Counted from the stretch's first letter, positions 17,285-26,831 are shown. The stretch is DNA of 64,000 nucleotides from Shimia sp. (GCF_022448905.1 NZ_JAKVCW010000012.1:62001-126000), one strand, 5' to 3'. Made by a program: numbers and translations. Notes: a model not told the origin generated them from the sequence alone.

Positions 17285-19126
17285 TTACTCGGCCGCTTCG
17301 TCTGCGTTCAGGAAACCGCCGGACTGGCGTGCCCAGAAGCCAGCATAAAGGCCATTCTGCGCCAACAGTTCGGCATGGCTGCCCTGCTCTACAATTCGGC
17401 CCTGATCCAGTACCAGAATGCGGTCCATCTCCGCAATCGTGGATAGGCGGTGCGCAATGGCGATCACGGTTTTGCCCGCCATCATGCCATAAAGCGTGCG
17501 CTGAATCGCGGCCTCAACTTCGCTGTCCAAGGCGCTGGTGGCCTCATCCAGCAGCAGAATCGGCGCATCTTTCAAGATCACACGCGCCAGAGTGATGCGC
17601 TGACGCTGACCACCAGACAGTTTTACTCCACGCTCGCCCACATGGGCATCATAGCCGGTGCGCCCTTGCGGATCTTCCAGATCCAGAATGAAGTCATGCG
17701 CCTCTGCCTTTTTTGCCGCCGCGATCATGTCCGCTTCTGAGGCGTCTGGACGACCGTATAGCAAGTTATCGCGAACAGACCGATGCAGCAGCGAACTATC
17801 CTGTTGCACCATGCCAATTTTATCGCGCAGGCTGTTCTGCGTGACCGAGGCAATGTCCTGACCATCAATCAGAATTTGCCCCTTTTCGGCGTCATAGAAC
17901 CGCAAAAGCAGCTTCACCAACGTGGACTTGCCCGCGCCGGAGCGGCCGATCAAACCCACCTTTTCGCCTGGCGCAATGGTCAGCGAGATATTGTCCAAGC
18001 CGCCGCTATCACGACCATAGTGGTGCGTGAGTTGCTGCAGCTCAATTTTACCGTCGGCAAAATCTAGCGGCTTGGCGCTGGACGCATCAACCAAATCAAT
18101 CGGTTGGGCGATGGTTTCCATGCCTTCAGCCACCACACCCAACTGCCGGAAGAACGAGGTCAACGCCCACATGATCCAGCCGGTCATCGCGTTCAGACGC
18201 AGGCTCAGGGCGGTGGCGGCGGCGACCACGCCTACGCTGGCCAAGCCCTGCATCCAGAGCCAGATGGCCCAGCCCACCACACTTACGATCAAGAGGCCGT
18301 TCAACATGACCAACATCACATCCATCATAGTAAAGATGCGCATCTCCGCCTGAAAAGTTTCGCGTGAGTATTCAATGGCTTCCTTGGCATAATCCAGCTC
18401 GCGCTTGTTGTGCGCAAAAAGCTTCACCGAGTGGATGTTGGTATAGGCATCCACCACACGACCGGTGACTTTGGAGCGTGCATCAGAGGCCTTTTGCGAC
18501 GCGGGGCCAACCCGTTTCACCGTGCATTTTACCAAGAACCCATAGAGCACCAGCCAGCCCAGCATTGGCAGCACCAAACGCGGGTCGGCATCGGCCAAAA
18601 GGATGGCTGCACCAACGACATAAGCGATGGAGAAAGTGATGGCGTCAAACACCTGAAACACCGCTTCGCCAGCCGCCGGGGGCGTCTGCATAATCCGATT
18701 GGCAATGCGGCCTGCGAAGTCGTTCTCAAACCAGCCAACCGATTGACGCAAAACATGTTTATGGGCCCGCCAACGGATCAGGGTGCCGAAGTTTGGCAGC
18801 ACCGTGTTGTTGAGCAGGAGCACGTCAAAGGCTTGCAGCGCAGGACGAAGGAACAGCACAAAGAGGATCACCAGAATGAACTCGGTGCCGTGGTTGGCCC
18901 AGACTTGGGACGGGTCGCCACTCAACAGGTCCACAATCCGGCCCATGTAGGCGATAAGACCGATCTCTACCGCGGCCACAATGATCGACATTATCGTAGC
19001 AAAAACAAAGACTTTGCGGAATGGCTGCGCGTATTCCCGCATAAAAGGCCACAGCTTGGTGGGAGGCGTATCTACTTCGTCGTAGTCGCAATAGGGGTCA
19101 ACAAGGGTCTCGAAGAACTTGAACAT
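17285..19126 (-). CDS. ABC exporter, fused membrane and ATPase domains
   Basis: The 613-residue half-transporter has an N-terminal six-helix exporter domain (~40-345) and a C-terminal ATPase. Walker A GRSGAGKST is at residues 394-402, with Q-loop VQQDSSLLH, signature LSGGQRQR and Walker B LLLDEATSALDSE. It belongs to the MsbA/multidrug-type exporters; the substrate is unknown. ATG at 19126 follows AGGA; an upstream ATG would add 17 residues without a ribosome-binding site. The upstream 327 bases hold no gene but do hold a direct-repeat motif at 19321. Confidence 0.93.
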   Translation of the reverse strand: MFKFFETLVDPYCDYDEVDTPPTKLWPFMREYAQPFRKVFVFATIMSIIVAAVEIGLIAYMGRIVDLLSGDPSQVWANHGTEFILVILFVLFLRPALQAFDVLLLNNTVLPNFGTLIRWRAHKHVLRQSVGWFENDFAGRIANRIMQTPPAAGEAVFQVFDAITFSIAYVVGAAILLADADPRLVLPMLGWLVLYGFLVKCTVKRVGPASQKASDARSKVTGRVVDAYTNIHSVKLFAHNKRELDYAKEAIEYSRETFQAEMRIFTMMDVMLVMLNGLLIVSVVGWAIWLWMQGLASVGVVAAATALSLRLNAMTGWIMWALTSFFRQLGVVAEGMETIAQPIDLVDASSAKPLDFADGKIELQQLTHHYGRDSGGLDNISLTIAPGEKVGLIGRSGAGKSTLVKLLLRFYDAEKGQILIDGQDIASVTQNSLRDKIGMVQQDSSLLHRSVRDNLLYGRPDASEADMIAAAKKAEAHDFILDLEDPQGRTGYDAHVGERGVKLSGGQRQRITLARVILKDAPILLLDEATSALDSEVEAAIQRTLYGMMAGKTVIAIAHRLSTIAEMDRILVLDQGRIVEQGSHAELLAQNGLYAGFWARQSGGFLNADEAAE

Positions 19127-19453
19127 GAGAATGTCCTGAAAAAACAGTGGATTGTGCAAAATGAAGTGACTTGCCATCTCTGGCCGCCACAGCGGTCAGA
19201 TAGGCTTATGAAAACCAGATCCCGCGATACATCATGCACTCCCTCTCATGTTTGAGTTGTCGGCATGCTGGCGCAGTGTTGCGTATACGTCAACCTATGA
19301 TTTACCCGACCTTTGGCACGTCGGTATTGTGTCGGTATTTTGACTGTTTCGCGGAGGCGCGGCCCTTGTGGCGGGTGAACGGGTAAACACAACGTGCGCA
19401 AGGTGTTGCGTGATCTGGCGGCGCAACACGCAGGCCGGATCAGCGCGGCAAAA
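19127..19453. other. Intergenic region with no gene seen
   Basis: These 327 bases lie between cca and the ABC-exporter gene, both on the minus strand. They should hold the exporter's promoter. Apart from the direct-repeat motif at 19321-19338, no RNA gene, terminator or credible small frame was seen. Confidence 0.5.
19321..19338 (-). repeat. ATACCGA direct-repeat motif, copy 1
   Basis: The plus strand reads TCGGTATTGTGTCGGTAT. On the minus strand this is two ATACCGA units 11 bases apart. It differs in one base from the motif at 32463-32480, which is also upstream of a minus-strand gene. Confidence 0.5.
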
Positions 19454-20611
19454 TCAGGACAGCGTGTCAAGTAGCTCGGGCTTTGTCAGCGCGAAGCCGG
19501 ACGCGATCCAACGTGATTCGAGTTCTTTGAGCGCCTTGCCCAGCGCCGCGCCCTGAAAGCGCTCGATCAGGTCCTTTGGGCGGATCGGGAACTGCGCCTC
19601 TGACCCGTTTTGCGCGGCGGCCAGATCATCCGACATCAGCGGCATTTCAAAAACAGCCGCGCGCAAGAGCAAGATGGACGTCGCGGCCTCAACACCGTGA
19701 TGATAGCCCAGCGCGCCGGGGGCGTCGGACGACTCCAGCCCGTTGCGCAACACGTCGCGATGGCGGACGGCCTTGTTGGACAGTCGAAGTGCCTCGGCAA
19801 TGTTGTCGCCGCCCAAAACCGTCAGGCGGCGGATTGGGTCGATGGCCACCGCATGCATCTCTTCCAGATGCACGAGGGGCGCCAAGGCGCGGTCATCCGT
19901 GCCCGGAAGGATGGCAGTAAGCGCTCCGGTCTGGCGCATGGCCGCCACTGACGGGGCCGGATCAGGGGCACCCATCAGTTTCACGGTCTCGCTACCGACT
20001 CGTTCGCGCGACAGCGAAGCCAACCCATCGATGTTGGCCGCGATGGCCGCCAGCGCCTCTGGGTCCATGCCTTCGGCCGGGTCGCCGTAGTAGGCGTGAA
20101 AGCGGAAGTACCGCAGGATGCGCAGATAGTCTTCGCGAATGCGGTCCTCGGCGTTGTCGATGAAGCGCAAGCGACGGGCCTTGAGATCTTCGATGCCGCC
20201 TAAGGGGTCCACCACGGTGCCGTCAGATCGGGCGTAAAGCGCGTTCATGGTGAAGTCGCGGCGGCGGGCATCGTCTTCGACATTGTCGGAGAAGGCGACA
20301 ACGGCGCGACGACCATCGGTTTCCACATCATGGCGGAAAGTGGTGATTTCATGCGGGATGCCATCGGCCACCACAGTGATGGTGCCGTGGTCGATGCCGG
20401 TTGGGATCGCGTTGAGGCCGGCGCCTTTCGCGAGTTCCATCACCCGCTCTGGACGAGCATCAGTAGAGATGTCGATGTCATTCACCGGCGCGCCCAAAAG
20501 CGCGTTGCGCACGCAGCCGCCAACCAGCAAGGCTTGGTGTCCATGTGTCTCTAACATGGCGCAAACCGCCTGTGTTGGCGCAGCCGTAAGCCAATCTCCG
20601 GTGACCTTCAT
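19454..20611 (-). CDS. cca: CCA tRNA nucleotidyltransferase
   Basis: The 385-residue class II nucleotidyltransferase adds or repairs the 3'-CCA of tRNAs. The head has LLVGGCVRNALLG (31-40) and the metal-binding DIDIS (Asp45, Asp47), then RRDFTMNAL. RIREDYLRILRYFRFHAYYG marks the tRNA-binding neck. Family members include poly(A) polymerase I, but the length and alphaproteobacterial context favour CCA addition. Its ATG overlaps the stop of the upstream nudix gene by ATGA, indicating coupling in an hslO-nudix-cca operon. Confidence 0.95.
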   Translation of the reverse strand: MKVTGDWLTAAPTQAVCAMLETHGHQALLVGGCVRNALLGAPVNDIDISTDARPERVMELAKGAGLNAIPTGIDHGTITVVADGIPHEITTFRHDVETDGRRAVVAFSDNVEDDARRRDFTMNALYARSDGTVVDPLGGIEDLKARRLRFIDNAEDRIREDYLRILRYFRFHAYYGDPAEGMDPEALAAIAANIDGLASLSRERVGSETVKLMGAPDPAPSVAAMRQTGALTAILPGTDDRALAPLVHLEEMHAVAIDPIRRLTVLGGDNIAEALRLSNKAVRHRDVLRNGLESSDAPGALGYHHGVEAATSILLLRAAVFEMPLMSDDLAAAQNGSEAQFPIRPKDLIERFQGAALGKALKELESRWIASGFALTKPELLDTLS

Positions 20612-21216
20612 GTGCCAGACACCCGCTCTGCCAGACCGCGCAGAATGCGAGCGGTGGCGCCCCAGATGTAATAGGGGCCAAAAGGCACGGTGAAGTAGTG
20701 GCGGCGCTGGCCTTGCCAGCGACGGGATTGGATCGAGAAGAGCGCCGGATCGGTCACGTGGGCCAGCGGCACGGAGAAGACTTCTTCGACTTCCCCCGGC
20801 TCCGGGATCACGTCAAAAGCGTCTCTAACATGGCCCAAAACCGGTGTGATTTGAAAGCTGGTGACGGTTTCATGGGTGGGCAAGGTGCCCAGCACATCGA
20901 CATTATTGGAAGGCAGGCCAATCTCTTCGCGCGCCTCGCGCAGAGCCGCGGCGATCACATTTGCGTCACCCTCATCCTGCTTACCGCCGGGAAAGGATAT
21001 CTGCCCCGGATGGTGTTTCAGGTGGCTGGCGCGTTTGGTCAGAATGACATGGGGAATGTTCTGTTTGATCTCAATCGGCACAAGCACCCCCGCAGGGCGC
21101 AGTTTACGGCCTTTGGGCAAAACCACATCGGGGTTGAGATCAAAATCAGAAGAGGCCGCGCTGTCCCGGGACAACGCGGCCTTGATGTTTTGGAGCGGAT
21201 CAGGCGCCTGCGGCAT
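20608..21216 (-). CDS. Nudix hydrolase, coenzyme A pyrophosphatase type (NudL)
   Basis: The 202-residue protein has an intact nudix box after PGQISFPGGK (GGKQDEGDANVIAAALREAR plus EEIGL). The preceding HHPGQISFPGG and the UPF0035-like element LTKRASHLKHHPGQ indicate NudL-type CoA diphosphatases, which split CoA into 4'-phosphopantetheine and 3',5'-ADP. ATG at 21216 (MPQAPDPLQNIKAAL) is used. It overlaps the end of hslO by 17 bases and is followed by cca with an ATGA overlap, so the three genes are a tight operon. Confidence 0.92.
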   Translation of the reverse strand: MPQAPDPLQNIKAALSRDSAASSDFDLNPDVVLPKGRKLRPAGVLVPIEIKQNIPHVILTKRASHLKHHPGQISFPGGKQDEGDANVIAAALREAREEIGLPSNNVDVLGTLPTHETVTSFQITPVLGHVRDAFDVIPEPGEVEEVFSVPLAHVTDPALFSIQSRRWQGQRRHYFTVPFGPYYIWGATARILRGLAERVSGT

Positions 21217-22216
21217 CAGCGCTGCCACCTTTGGAGCGATCCTTGGGCGGCATGCCCACGGTGGCCGGATCCAGATCGTAGTGCGTGCCACAGAACTGGC
21301 AGTCCGCCGTCACGCGCCCTTCTGGCGTGGTCATCTTTTCTATGTCCCGCGCCGAATAGATCGACAGGGACTGACGCACGCGCTCTTCCGAACAGGTGCA
21401 GCCAAACTTGACCGACTGCGCATCATAAACCCGCGGCGCTTCCTCATGGAACAAACGCACCAAAAGATCGGTTGGCGGCACGGAGGGTCCGATCATTTCC
21501 AGATCTTCCACCGAATCCAACAGGATGTTGGCGCGGTTCCAGTTTTCGGCGTCTTCCTCATTGACCACATCTTTGGCCAGCAGATAGCCGCTTTCCCCGC
21601 TGCCACCTTCGCCGGAGACTTCGGGGCTGGCCTTGGGCATGTGCTGCAGCATGATGCCGCCAGCTCGCCAATGCTCGCCCACTTCAGGCTCGGTGGATTT
21701 GCCAAACTTCAGCGAGAAACGTGTCGCCAGCTGTTCAGACTGGGCAAAATACGCCTCAGCAGACGCCTGAAGCGAGCCGCCCACCAAACCGGAGATGCCT
21801 TGATAGGGCTTCATGCCATCGCCTTGGTCGATCAGCACCGCAAAGTAGCCGTTGCCCAGCTGATCAAACGGGGTGCCATCGGTCAGGCGCTCCTCGTCAA
21901 AGCTGGCATAGGCGCGGATGCGGGCCACCTCACCTTCGTTTTGCGGCGCGTAGTAATCGGTGGCGATCATGCGCACCGGGCCGTTGGTCTGCACCTGCAG
22001 CGACAGCTTCCAGCGCAGGCTGACGGTCTGGCCGATCAATGCGGTCAGCAGGGCCATCTCGGCCACCAACGCCTCCACCTTTTCAGGATAGGCATGCTGT
22101 TTGAGGACGCCAGAGAGCACGCCATCAAGACGGGCCACGCGCCCGCGAATATCAGAGTTGTCCAACTGGAACGGCAGCACTGTGTCGTCCCAGGCAATTG
22201 TGCTTGCAGCTTTCAT
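21200..22216 (-). CDS. hslO: Hsp33 redox-regulated chaperone
   Basis: The 338-residue holdase is activated by oxidation in the cytoplasm. The C-terminal zinc switch is complete: FGCTC (Cys273, Cys275) and CQFC (Cys306, Cys309), though the bacterial consensus CXC...CXXC is spaced more widely here than in E. coli. Fold motifs LVAEMALLTALIGQTV and GDGMKPYQGISGLVGG fit Hsp33. It is the first gene of the hslO-nudix-cca operon, divergent from a second nudix gene with 78 bases between them. Confidence 0.95.
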   Translation of the reverse strand: MKAASTIAWDDTVLPFQLDNSDIRGRVARLDGVLSGVLKQHAYPEKVEALVAEMALLTALIGQTVSLRWKLSLQVQTNGPVRMIATDYYAPQNEGEVARIRAYASFDEERLTDGTPFDQLGNGYFAVLIDQGDGMKPYQGISGLVGGSLQASAEAYFAQSEQLATRFSLKFGKSTEPEVGEHWRAGGIMLQHMPKASPEVSGEGGSGESGYLLAKDVVNEEDAENWNRANILLDSVEDLEMIGPSVPPTDLLVRLFHEEAPRVYDAQSVKFGCTCSEERVRQSLSIYSARDIEKMTTPEGRVTADCQFCGTHYDLDPATVGMPPKDRSKGGSADAAGA

Positions 22217-22294
22217 GGGGTTTCCTTATCGGCCTTCCCTTGCCATACCGCGACCATATAGGGCCAGCAAGGGCGATAAAAAGGGGTTTCACGC

Positions 22295-22732
22295 ATGATA
22301 CCACGTTTCGGAACACCGCCGCGTCGGGATGTGACCTATAAATTGCGCCCTGGAGCCTATGCGGTTCTGCTCAAAGGGGAGCAGATGTTGCTGACCCATC
22401 AAGCGGAGCCGGTGTCGGAGTTTCAGCTGCCTGGTGGCGGCATTGATCCGGGGGAGAGCCCGGTGGTGGCCTTGACGCGGGAAGTGTTTGAAGAGACCGG
22501 GTACCGCATTGCCAAACCACGGCGGTTGGGCGCGTTTCGGCGGTTCACGTTTATGCCGGAGTATGACCTCTGGGCCGAAAAGCTCTGCACCATCTATATG
22601 GCGACGCCGACTTTGCGGATTGGCCCGCCAAGTGAGCCGGGACATGAGGCGGTTTGGATGGGCCTCGCAGCAGCCACCGCGCAGCTGGGCAATGCCGGTG
22701 ACCGGCATTTTGCGGCGCAGTTTCTACGGTAA
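22295..22732 (+). CDS. Nudix hydrolase
   Basis: The 145-residue protein has the nudix box GGGIDPGESPVVALTREVFE followed by ETGY (residues ~47-70). This conforms to GX5EX7REUXEEXGU except that the second Glu of EE is preceded by F (VFEETGY), which is normal. Substrate is unknown. The N-terminal MIPRFGTPPRRDVTYKLRPG and the C-terminal GHEAVWMGLAAATAQL resemble a common alphaproteobacterial NUDIX group. It is divergent from hslO and convergent with the RbaY-like gene. Confidence 0.9.
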   Translation: MIPRFGTPPRRDVTYKLRPGAYAVLLKGEQMLLTHQAEPVSEFQLPGGGIDPGESPVVALTREVFEETGYRIAKPRRLGAFRRFTFMPEYDLWAEKLCTIYMATPTLRIGPPSEPGHEAVWMGLAAATAQLGNAGDRHFAAQFLR

Positions 22733-22738
22733 GTTTAT

Positions 22739-24010
22739 TTAGTCGCCGCGATATTCCAGCAAGATGCCGGACACATCATCCGGGAAGCCTTTGCCACCGG
22801 AGAACTCATCGAGTTTCCAGACCATGGCTTGCAGCGTATCCTCTAGAGCGTGACCGGCCAAATCCACCATTAGGGCCTCAAGACCTTCTTCGCCCAAGAG
22901 ACCATTGCCCGTGTCCGGGCATTCGGTCACGCCGTCAGACAACAGGAACAGACGGTCGCCTTTGTTGAGGTCGATGCAGAATTGCGAGAACTCGGCACCT
23001 GGAATTAACCCCACCGGAAGACCACCGGGGCCTTCTTGCTCAATAGAGCCATCGGCGCGCTGAATCACAGGATGCGGATGCCCAGCCTGTGCAAGGATAA
23101 CGTGTCCTGTGACAAGATCGACATCGGCGAGCAGCATGGTGAAGTAGTGCTCGGTCTCCATCTCATCGAGGATGATTTCATTAAGACGGGCAACAACTTC
23201 GGCGGGCGGGAGGTGCGTTGTGCTGCCATCCGGCAACACTTGCATCGCCACATTATGCTCCGGCGAAGTCGCCGATAGGTAGCCAGCGAGTCGTGCCGTG
23301 ATCAACGCAGAGCTGATTCCATGGCCCGAAACATCGATGGCATACAAACCGATTCGTGTGTCGCTGATCTTATAATGGCCCACCAGATCGCCGCCTACGT
23401 GGCCGGAGGACTGCAGCAACAGCGAGACCGCGCCGCGGTCAAAATCCTTGAACCGTTCGGGCACAAGTGATTGCTGCAGCTTCTTGGCGGCGAGCAGGTC
23501 GTTGTCCAGCGAGTCATACAAACGCTGAAGCTCGTCCAGCGTTTCCGAGATCACCTTGTTCTTGTCGGTGAGTTCGCGTTCCATGCGCAGGATACGCTCC
23601 GCTGCGGAGATCCGCGCGCGCAGTTCGTAGCCGTTCACAGGCTTGGTCAGGAAGTCATCCGCACCGGCGTCAAAGCCTTGAGCAACCTCGGTTTTTTCAC
23701 TCTTGGAGGTCAAGAGAATGAAGTAGCCATAGGTGTCTGTGCTAAGCTCACGGAAGGCGCGACAGAATTCCAGACCAGACATGCCCGGCATCATCCAGTC
23801 CGACAGAATCAGATCTGGCAGTTCTTCGCGACAAATATCGAGCGCCTCCTGACCGGAGGCGGCTTCGATCACATCATAACCATCCCGTTTGAGCGACAAG
23901 CTCAGGATGCGACGCTGAACGCGGCTGTCATCAACCAGCAGCACACGTTTGATCACGCCCACATCAGGCGCGTCATTGTTTTCAGCAGAATGTACAGTGT
24001 TGGTCGACAA
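22739..24010 (-). CDS. Response regulator with PP2C (SpoIIE) phosphatase output, RbaY-like
   Basis: The protein (~423 residues) has a receiver domain (VLLVDDSRVQ, phospho-acceptor Asp71 in LILSDWMMPG, Lys in FLTKPV). A coiled-coil linker follows, then a PP2C/SpoIIE phosphatase domain (GDLVGHYKISDTRIGLYAID, VSGHGISSALITARL, LLSDGVTE). Such proteins dephosphorylate anti-sigma-factor antagonists; in Rhodobacter capsulatus RbaY acts with RbaV/RbaW and affects gene-transfer-agent output. No antagonist or anti-sigma gene lies in this window. The start is uncertain: TTG at 24010 is chosen after AGGGA; a TTG at 24055 and internal GTG codons are alternatives. It is divergent from a small Hpt gene. Confidence 0.88.
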   Translation of the reverse strand: MSTNTVHSAENNDAPDVGVIKRVLLVDDSRVQRRILSLSLKRDGYDVIEAASGQEALDICREELPDLILSDWMMPGMSGLEFCRAFRELSTDTYGYFILLTSKSEKTEVAQGFDAGADDFLTKPVNGYELRARISAAERILRMERELTDKNKVISETLDELQRLYDSLDNDLLAAKKLQQSLVPERFKDFDRGAVSLLLQSSGHVGGDLVGHYKISDTRIGLYAIDVSGHGISSALITARLAGYLSATSPEHNVAMQVLPDGSTTHLPPAEVVARLNEIILDEMETEHYFTMLLADVDLVTGHVILAQAGHPHPVIQRADGSIEQEGPGGLPVGLIPGAEFSQFCIDLNKGDRLFLLSDGVTECPDTGNGLLGEEGLEALMVDLAGHALEDTLQAMVWKLDEFSGGKGFPDDVSGILLEYRGD

Positions 24011-24175
24011 ACTTCCCTGACCTTCGCACAAGTTTTGACTTCTTTCGTAACACAACTATGTTCTTGCTACTTAACATGCCGTCAAAAGTAAAAATGAGAT
24101 AGTTCAAATTTTATCGTGTAGGATTTGTTAACACTTTTCTGTCATTGTCGAGGGGTGAATGATGAGGAAATGCCC

Positions 24176-24499
24176 ATGATTGACTGGGAACGAGTAGAAG
24201 AACTGCGCGACGAAATCGGCGCGGAAGACTTTGGTGAAGTGGTGGAGCTCTTTCTTGACGAAGTTGAGGAAGTGATTGCGCGCCTGCGCGACAACCTGGA
24301 CATTGCCACGCTCGAAGCGGACCTGCACTTTCTTAAAGGCGGTGCGTTAAACCTTGGTTTCCAAACCTTCTCGCAACTGTGCCAAGCCGGTGAAGCAGCG
24401 GCCGCGGCAGGCAAAGGCGACACCGTGGATGTGCCCGCAATCCTCGCGTCGTTTGAAGAAAGCAAAGGCGTGTTTGCGCAAAAACTCGCCGCCGCTTGA
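24176..24499 (+). CDS. Histidine phosphotransfer (Hpt) protein
   Basis: The 107-residue single-domain Hpt protein should form a four-helix bundle. The phosphorylatable His51 lies in ADLHFLKGGALNLGF, a clear match to HXXKGXXXXXG. Such proteins pass phosphate between hybrid kinases and response regulators. ATG at 24176 is chosen because GAGG lies eight bases upstream; the ATG two codons earlier touches that site. It is divergent from the REC-PP2C gene with 165 bases between starts, making this receiver the obvious candidate partner, although that is inference. Confidence 0.88.
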   Translation: MIDWERVEELRDEIGAEDFGEVVELFLDEVEEVIARLRDNLDIATLEADLHFLKGGALNLGFQTFSQLCQAGEAAAAAGKGDTVDVPAILASFEESKGVFAQKLAAA

Positions 24500-24712
24500 A
24501 AGTCAGCCCCCTGATACGGCCGGAAACGGCGCAACTTTAGAAAACGAGATGTGATCGCCCAAGGAGTGCCCTGGGCGAATCGTTGTGTGTTTCGATGCAG
24601 TGTTGGGTTGCTATGCAGCTATGCAAAAGGCCATGCAACTGGCCCTTGGCGACCTCGCATTTGGCCAGTAGCGACGTTGCCCCAAATTGCTTCAGCAAAA
24701 CGCCCTGGTGCG

Positions 24713-25951
24713 CTAGAGCACAAACTGACCCAGCGTCTCGTCATTGGTGATGTCGGTGTAGGTCATGCCGGCAGCTTCTATCCGCTCAAACAAGGCGTCG
24801 AAGTTTTCCGGCTTCCGAGTCTCGATGCCTATGAGAACCGAGCCAAAATTGCGCGCGGATTTCTTGAGATACTCAAAGCGCGCGATGTCGTCTTCCGGTC
24901 CCAAGGTTTCCAGGAAATCGCGCAGGGCGCCCGGACGCTGTGGCATGCGCAAGATGAAGTATTTTTTGACACCTGAGTAACGCTGCGCGCGTTCTTTGAC
25001 TTCAGGCAGGCGCTCAAAATCGAAGTTGCCACCCGAGGTCACGCAGACCACGGTTTTGCCTTTGATCTGATCCGCCACGTCGGTGAGCGCGTCCACCGCC
25101 AAAGCTCCGGCAGGTTCCAGCACAATGCCCTCGACATTGAGCATCTCCAGCATGGTGGCGCAGATGCGGTCTTCAGGAGCGGCCACCACATCTTCCGGGC
25201 TGAGATCGGCTAGGCGGGCAAAGGTCTTGTCGCCTATCCGCGCCACGGCGGCACCGTCCACAAAGCTGTCGACATGGGCCAAGGTGGTTGGGGCGCCGAC
25301 ATCTAACGCGGCGGCGAGGCTAATGCCGCCTTCGGGCTCAACCAGCGTGTAGTGTGGTTCCGCACCAAAGTAGCTGAACACACCAGACGACAGGCCACCG
25401 CCGCCGACCGGCAGGATGATGTGGTCTGGTGTTTTGCCAAGTTGGTCTTCGATCTCGACCGCAACCGAGGCCTGGCCTTCGATCACGTCATCATCGTCAA
25501 ACGGGGACAGGAAGGCGGCACCAGCCTCGGAACAATAGGCCTGTGCGGCGGCCAGTGTGTCGTCAAAATAATCGCCAACAAGGCGGATTTCGACGTTGTC
25601 GCCGCCAAACACCTGCGTCTTAAAAATCTTCTGTTGCGGTGTGGTGACCGGCATGAAGATCACGCCCATCACATCAAAATGTTTGCACATATAGGCCACA
25701 CCCTGCGCGTGGTTGCCCGCGCTGGCACAGACAAATATCCGCTGGTCGGGATTTTCGGTGCGCACTTTGCGCATGGCATTAAACGCCCCACGCAGCTTGT
25801 AAGACCGCACAGGCGTGAGGTCTTCGCGCTTGAGCCAAATGTCGGCGCCAAAGCGGGCGGAGAGGTGGGCATTCAGCTGCAGAGGCGTGGCGGGGAAAAC
25901 GCTGCGCATGGCGGCTTCGGCAGTGCGGGCACATTTACGAAATTCGCTCAT
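24713..25951 (-). CDS. ilvA: Threonine ammonia-lyase (threonine dehydratase)
   Basis: The 412-residue PLP enzyme converts threonine to 2-oxobutanoate, the first step to isoleucine. The PLP lysine is Lys52 in VRSYKLRGAF; the glycine loop GGGGLSSG and CASAGNHAQGVA are intact. The C-terminal ~85 residues (KKYFILRMPQRPGALRDFLE...) form one ACT-like regulatory domain, so feedback by isoleucine is likely. ATG at 25951 gives the standard N terminus; the frame extends further upstream without conservation. A membrane-protein gene ends 50 bases upstream. Confidence 0.95.
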   Translation of the reverse strand: MSEFRKCARTAEAAMRSVFPATPLQLNAHLSARFGADIWLKREDLTPVRSYKLRGAFNAMRKVRTENPDQRIFVCASAGNHAQGVAYMCKHFDVMGVIFMPVTTPQQKIFKTQVFGGDNVEIRLVGDYFDDTLAAAQAYCSEAGAAFLSPFDDDDVIEGQASVAVEIEDQLGKTPDHIILPVGGGGLSSGVFSYFGAEPHYTLVEPEGGISLAAALDVGAPTTLAHVDSFVDGAAVARIGDKTFARLADLSPEDVVAAPEDRICATMLEMLNVEGIVLEPAGALAVDALTDVADQIKGKTVVCVTSGGNFDFERLPEVKERAQRYSGVKKYFILRMPQRPGALRDFLETLGPEDDIARFEYLKKSARNFGSVLIGIETRKPENFDALFERIEAAGMTYTDITNDETLGQFVL

Positions 25952-26001
25952 GTGCCCTGAGTGGCCGAAGCCGAAGGTTTTGGCAAGGGGAAGGTCGTCG
26001 A

Positions 26002-26739
26002 TCAGTCGATCGAGCGGCCTTCGACCGCGACGCCGTAAAGAGTGGTCAGAAAGCTGACGCCCAGAAGAATATAAAGCCAATTAAACGCCAACAAGATGAG
26101 GCCCCCTAGCATGGGGATTACACCGCCTATCAACGCGCCCAAAAACGCTAGAGCGAAAATGGTCACAACAAAGACGACAACCGCGCTAAGAATAGACCCA
26201 GACGAAGGTTTGGTTGCTGCCCAAGCCTCTTTCATCCGCATCGTCTTTCCAATGGCAGTGGCGGGCAAAATAGGTGACAAACGATAGAACGTCCAACCGC
26301 TGACGATAACTACTACCATAATTGCAGCAATCATCAGGACCGGCGCCCCAAACAGAGCCAGTCCAACTAGCACGACCACCAAAAGCGTGGCTGCGCCGAC
26401 AACCGCACCAAGCAAAACACCATAACCGAAATACGCGAGCATGCGTCCGCCGTGGAACGCAGGCAACACGCCATCAGGGTATTCTTCAAGCAGCACAAAA
26501 CGGTGCCACGCAACTGCCACCCACATCGTTACAACGAGCGTCAAAAACTGCAGCAAAAATGCGCTAGGAGGCAGCGCGTTGGCGCTCGTTGGATCAACGT
26601 CTTGGATAAAATAGCTAGGCCCAAACATCAGGAGAGCAGCCACCAGAACCGCCACCAACGGCGAAGACAGGCGCAAGGATTGCGACAGGTTTCCAAAGAT
26701 CAGCCGAAAAGACTGAAGCAAAAGTGCAAAGCCGCGCAT
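26002..26739 (-). CDS. Multi-pass membrane protein, unknown function
   Basis: The 245-residue protein has about six hydrophobic segments (~28-42, 62-80, 103-128, 130-150, 182-205, 208-238). Between them are charged loops such as WHRFVLLEEYPDGVLPAFHG and LPATAIGKTMRMKEAWAATK. This looks like the broad family of alphaproteobacterial membrane proteins with a conserved WHRF motif, whose function is not established. It is immediately upstream of ilvA on the same strand; no link between the two is evident. Confidence 0.75.
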   Translation of the reverse strand: MRGFALLLQSFRLIFGNLSQSLRLSSPLVAVLVAALLMFGPSYFIQDVDPTSANALPPSAFLLQFLTLVVTMWVAVAWHRFVLLEEYPDGVLPAFHGGRMLAYFGYGVLLGAVVGAATLLVVVLVGLALFGAPVLMIAAIMVVVIVSGWTFYRLSPILPATAIGKTMRMKEAWAATKPSSGSILSAVVVFVVTIFALAFLGALIGGVIPMLGGLILLAFNWLYILLGVSFLTTLYGVAVEGRSID

Positions 26740-26831
26740 TGGTGTACCCCTTTACGTGAATGAATATGCCTAATTTCGCCTGCATCTGGCAGAACTCGGG
26801 CAAGAAAAGCAAGTGCGGCGATCTGCTCGCC

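Noticed and set aside
19246-19470. 74-codon frame in the region upstream of the ABC exporter
   Set aside because: It runs into the end of cca, has no ribosome-binding site, and its composition is not protein-like.
24500-24712. Possible RNA gene between the Hpt and ilvA genes
   Set aside because: Short GC stems are present but there is no T-run, tRNA fold or known RNA signature.
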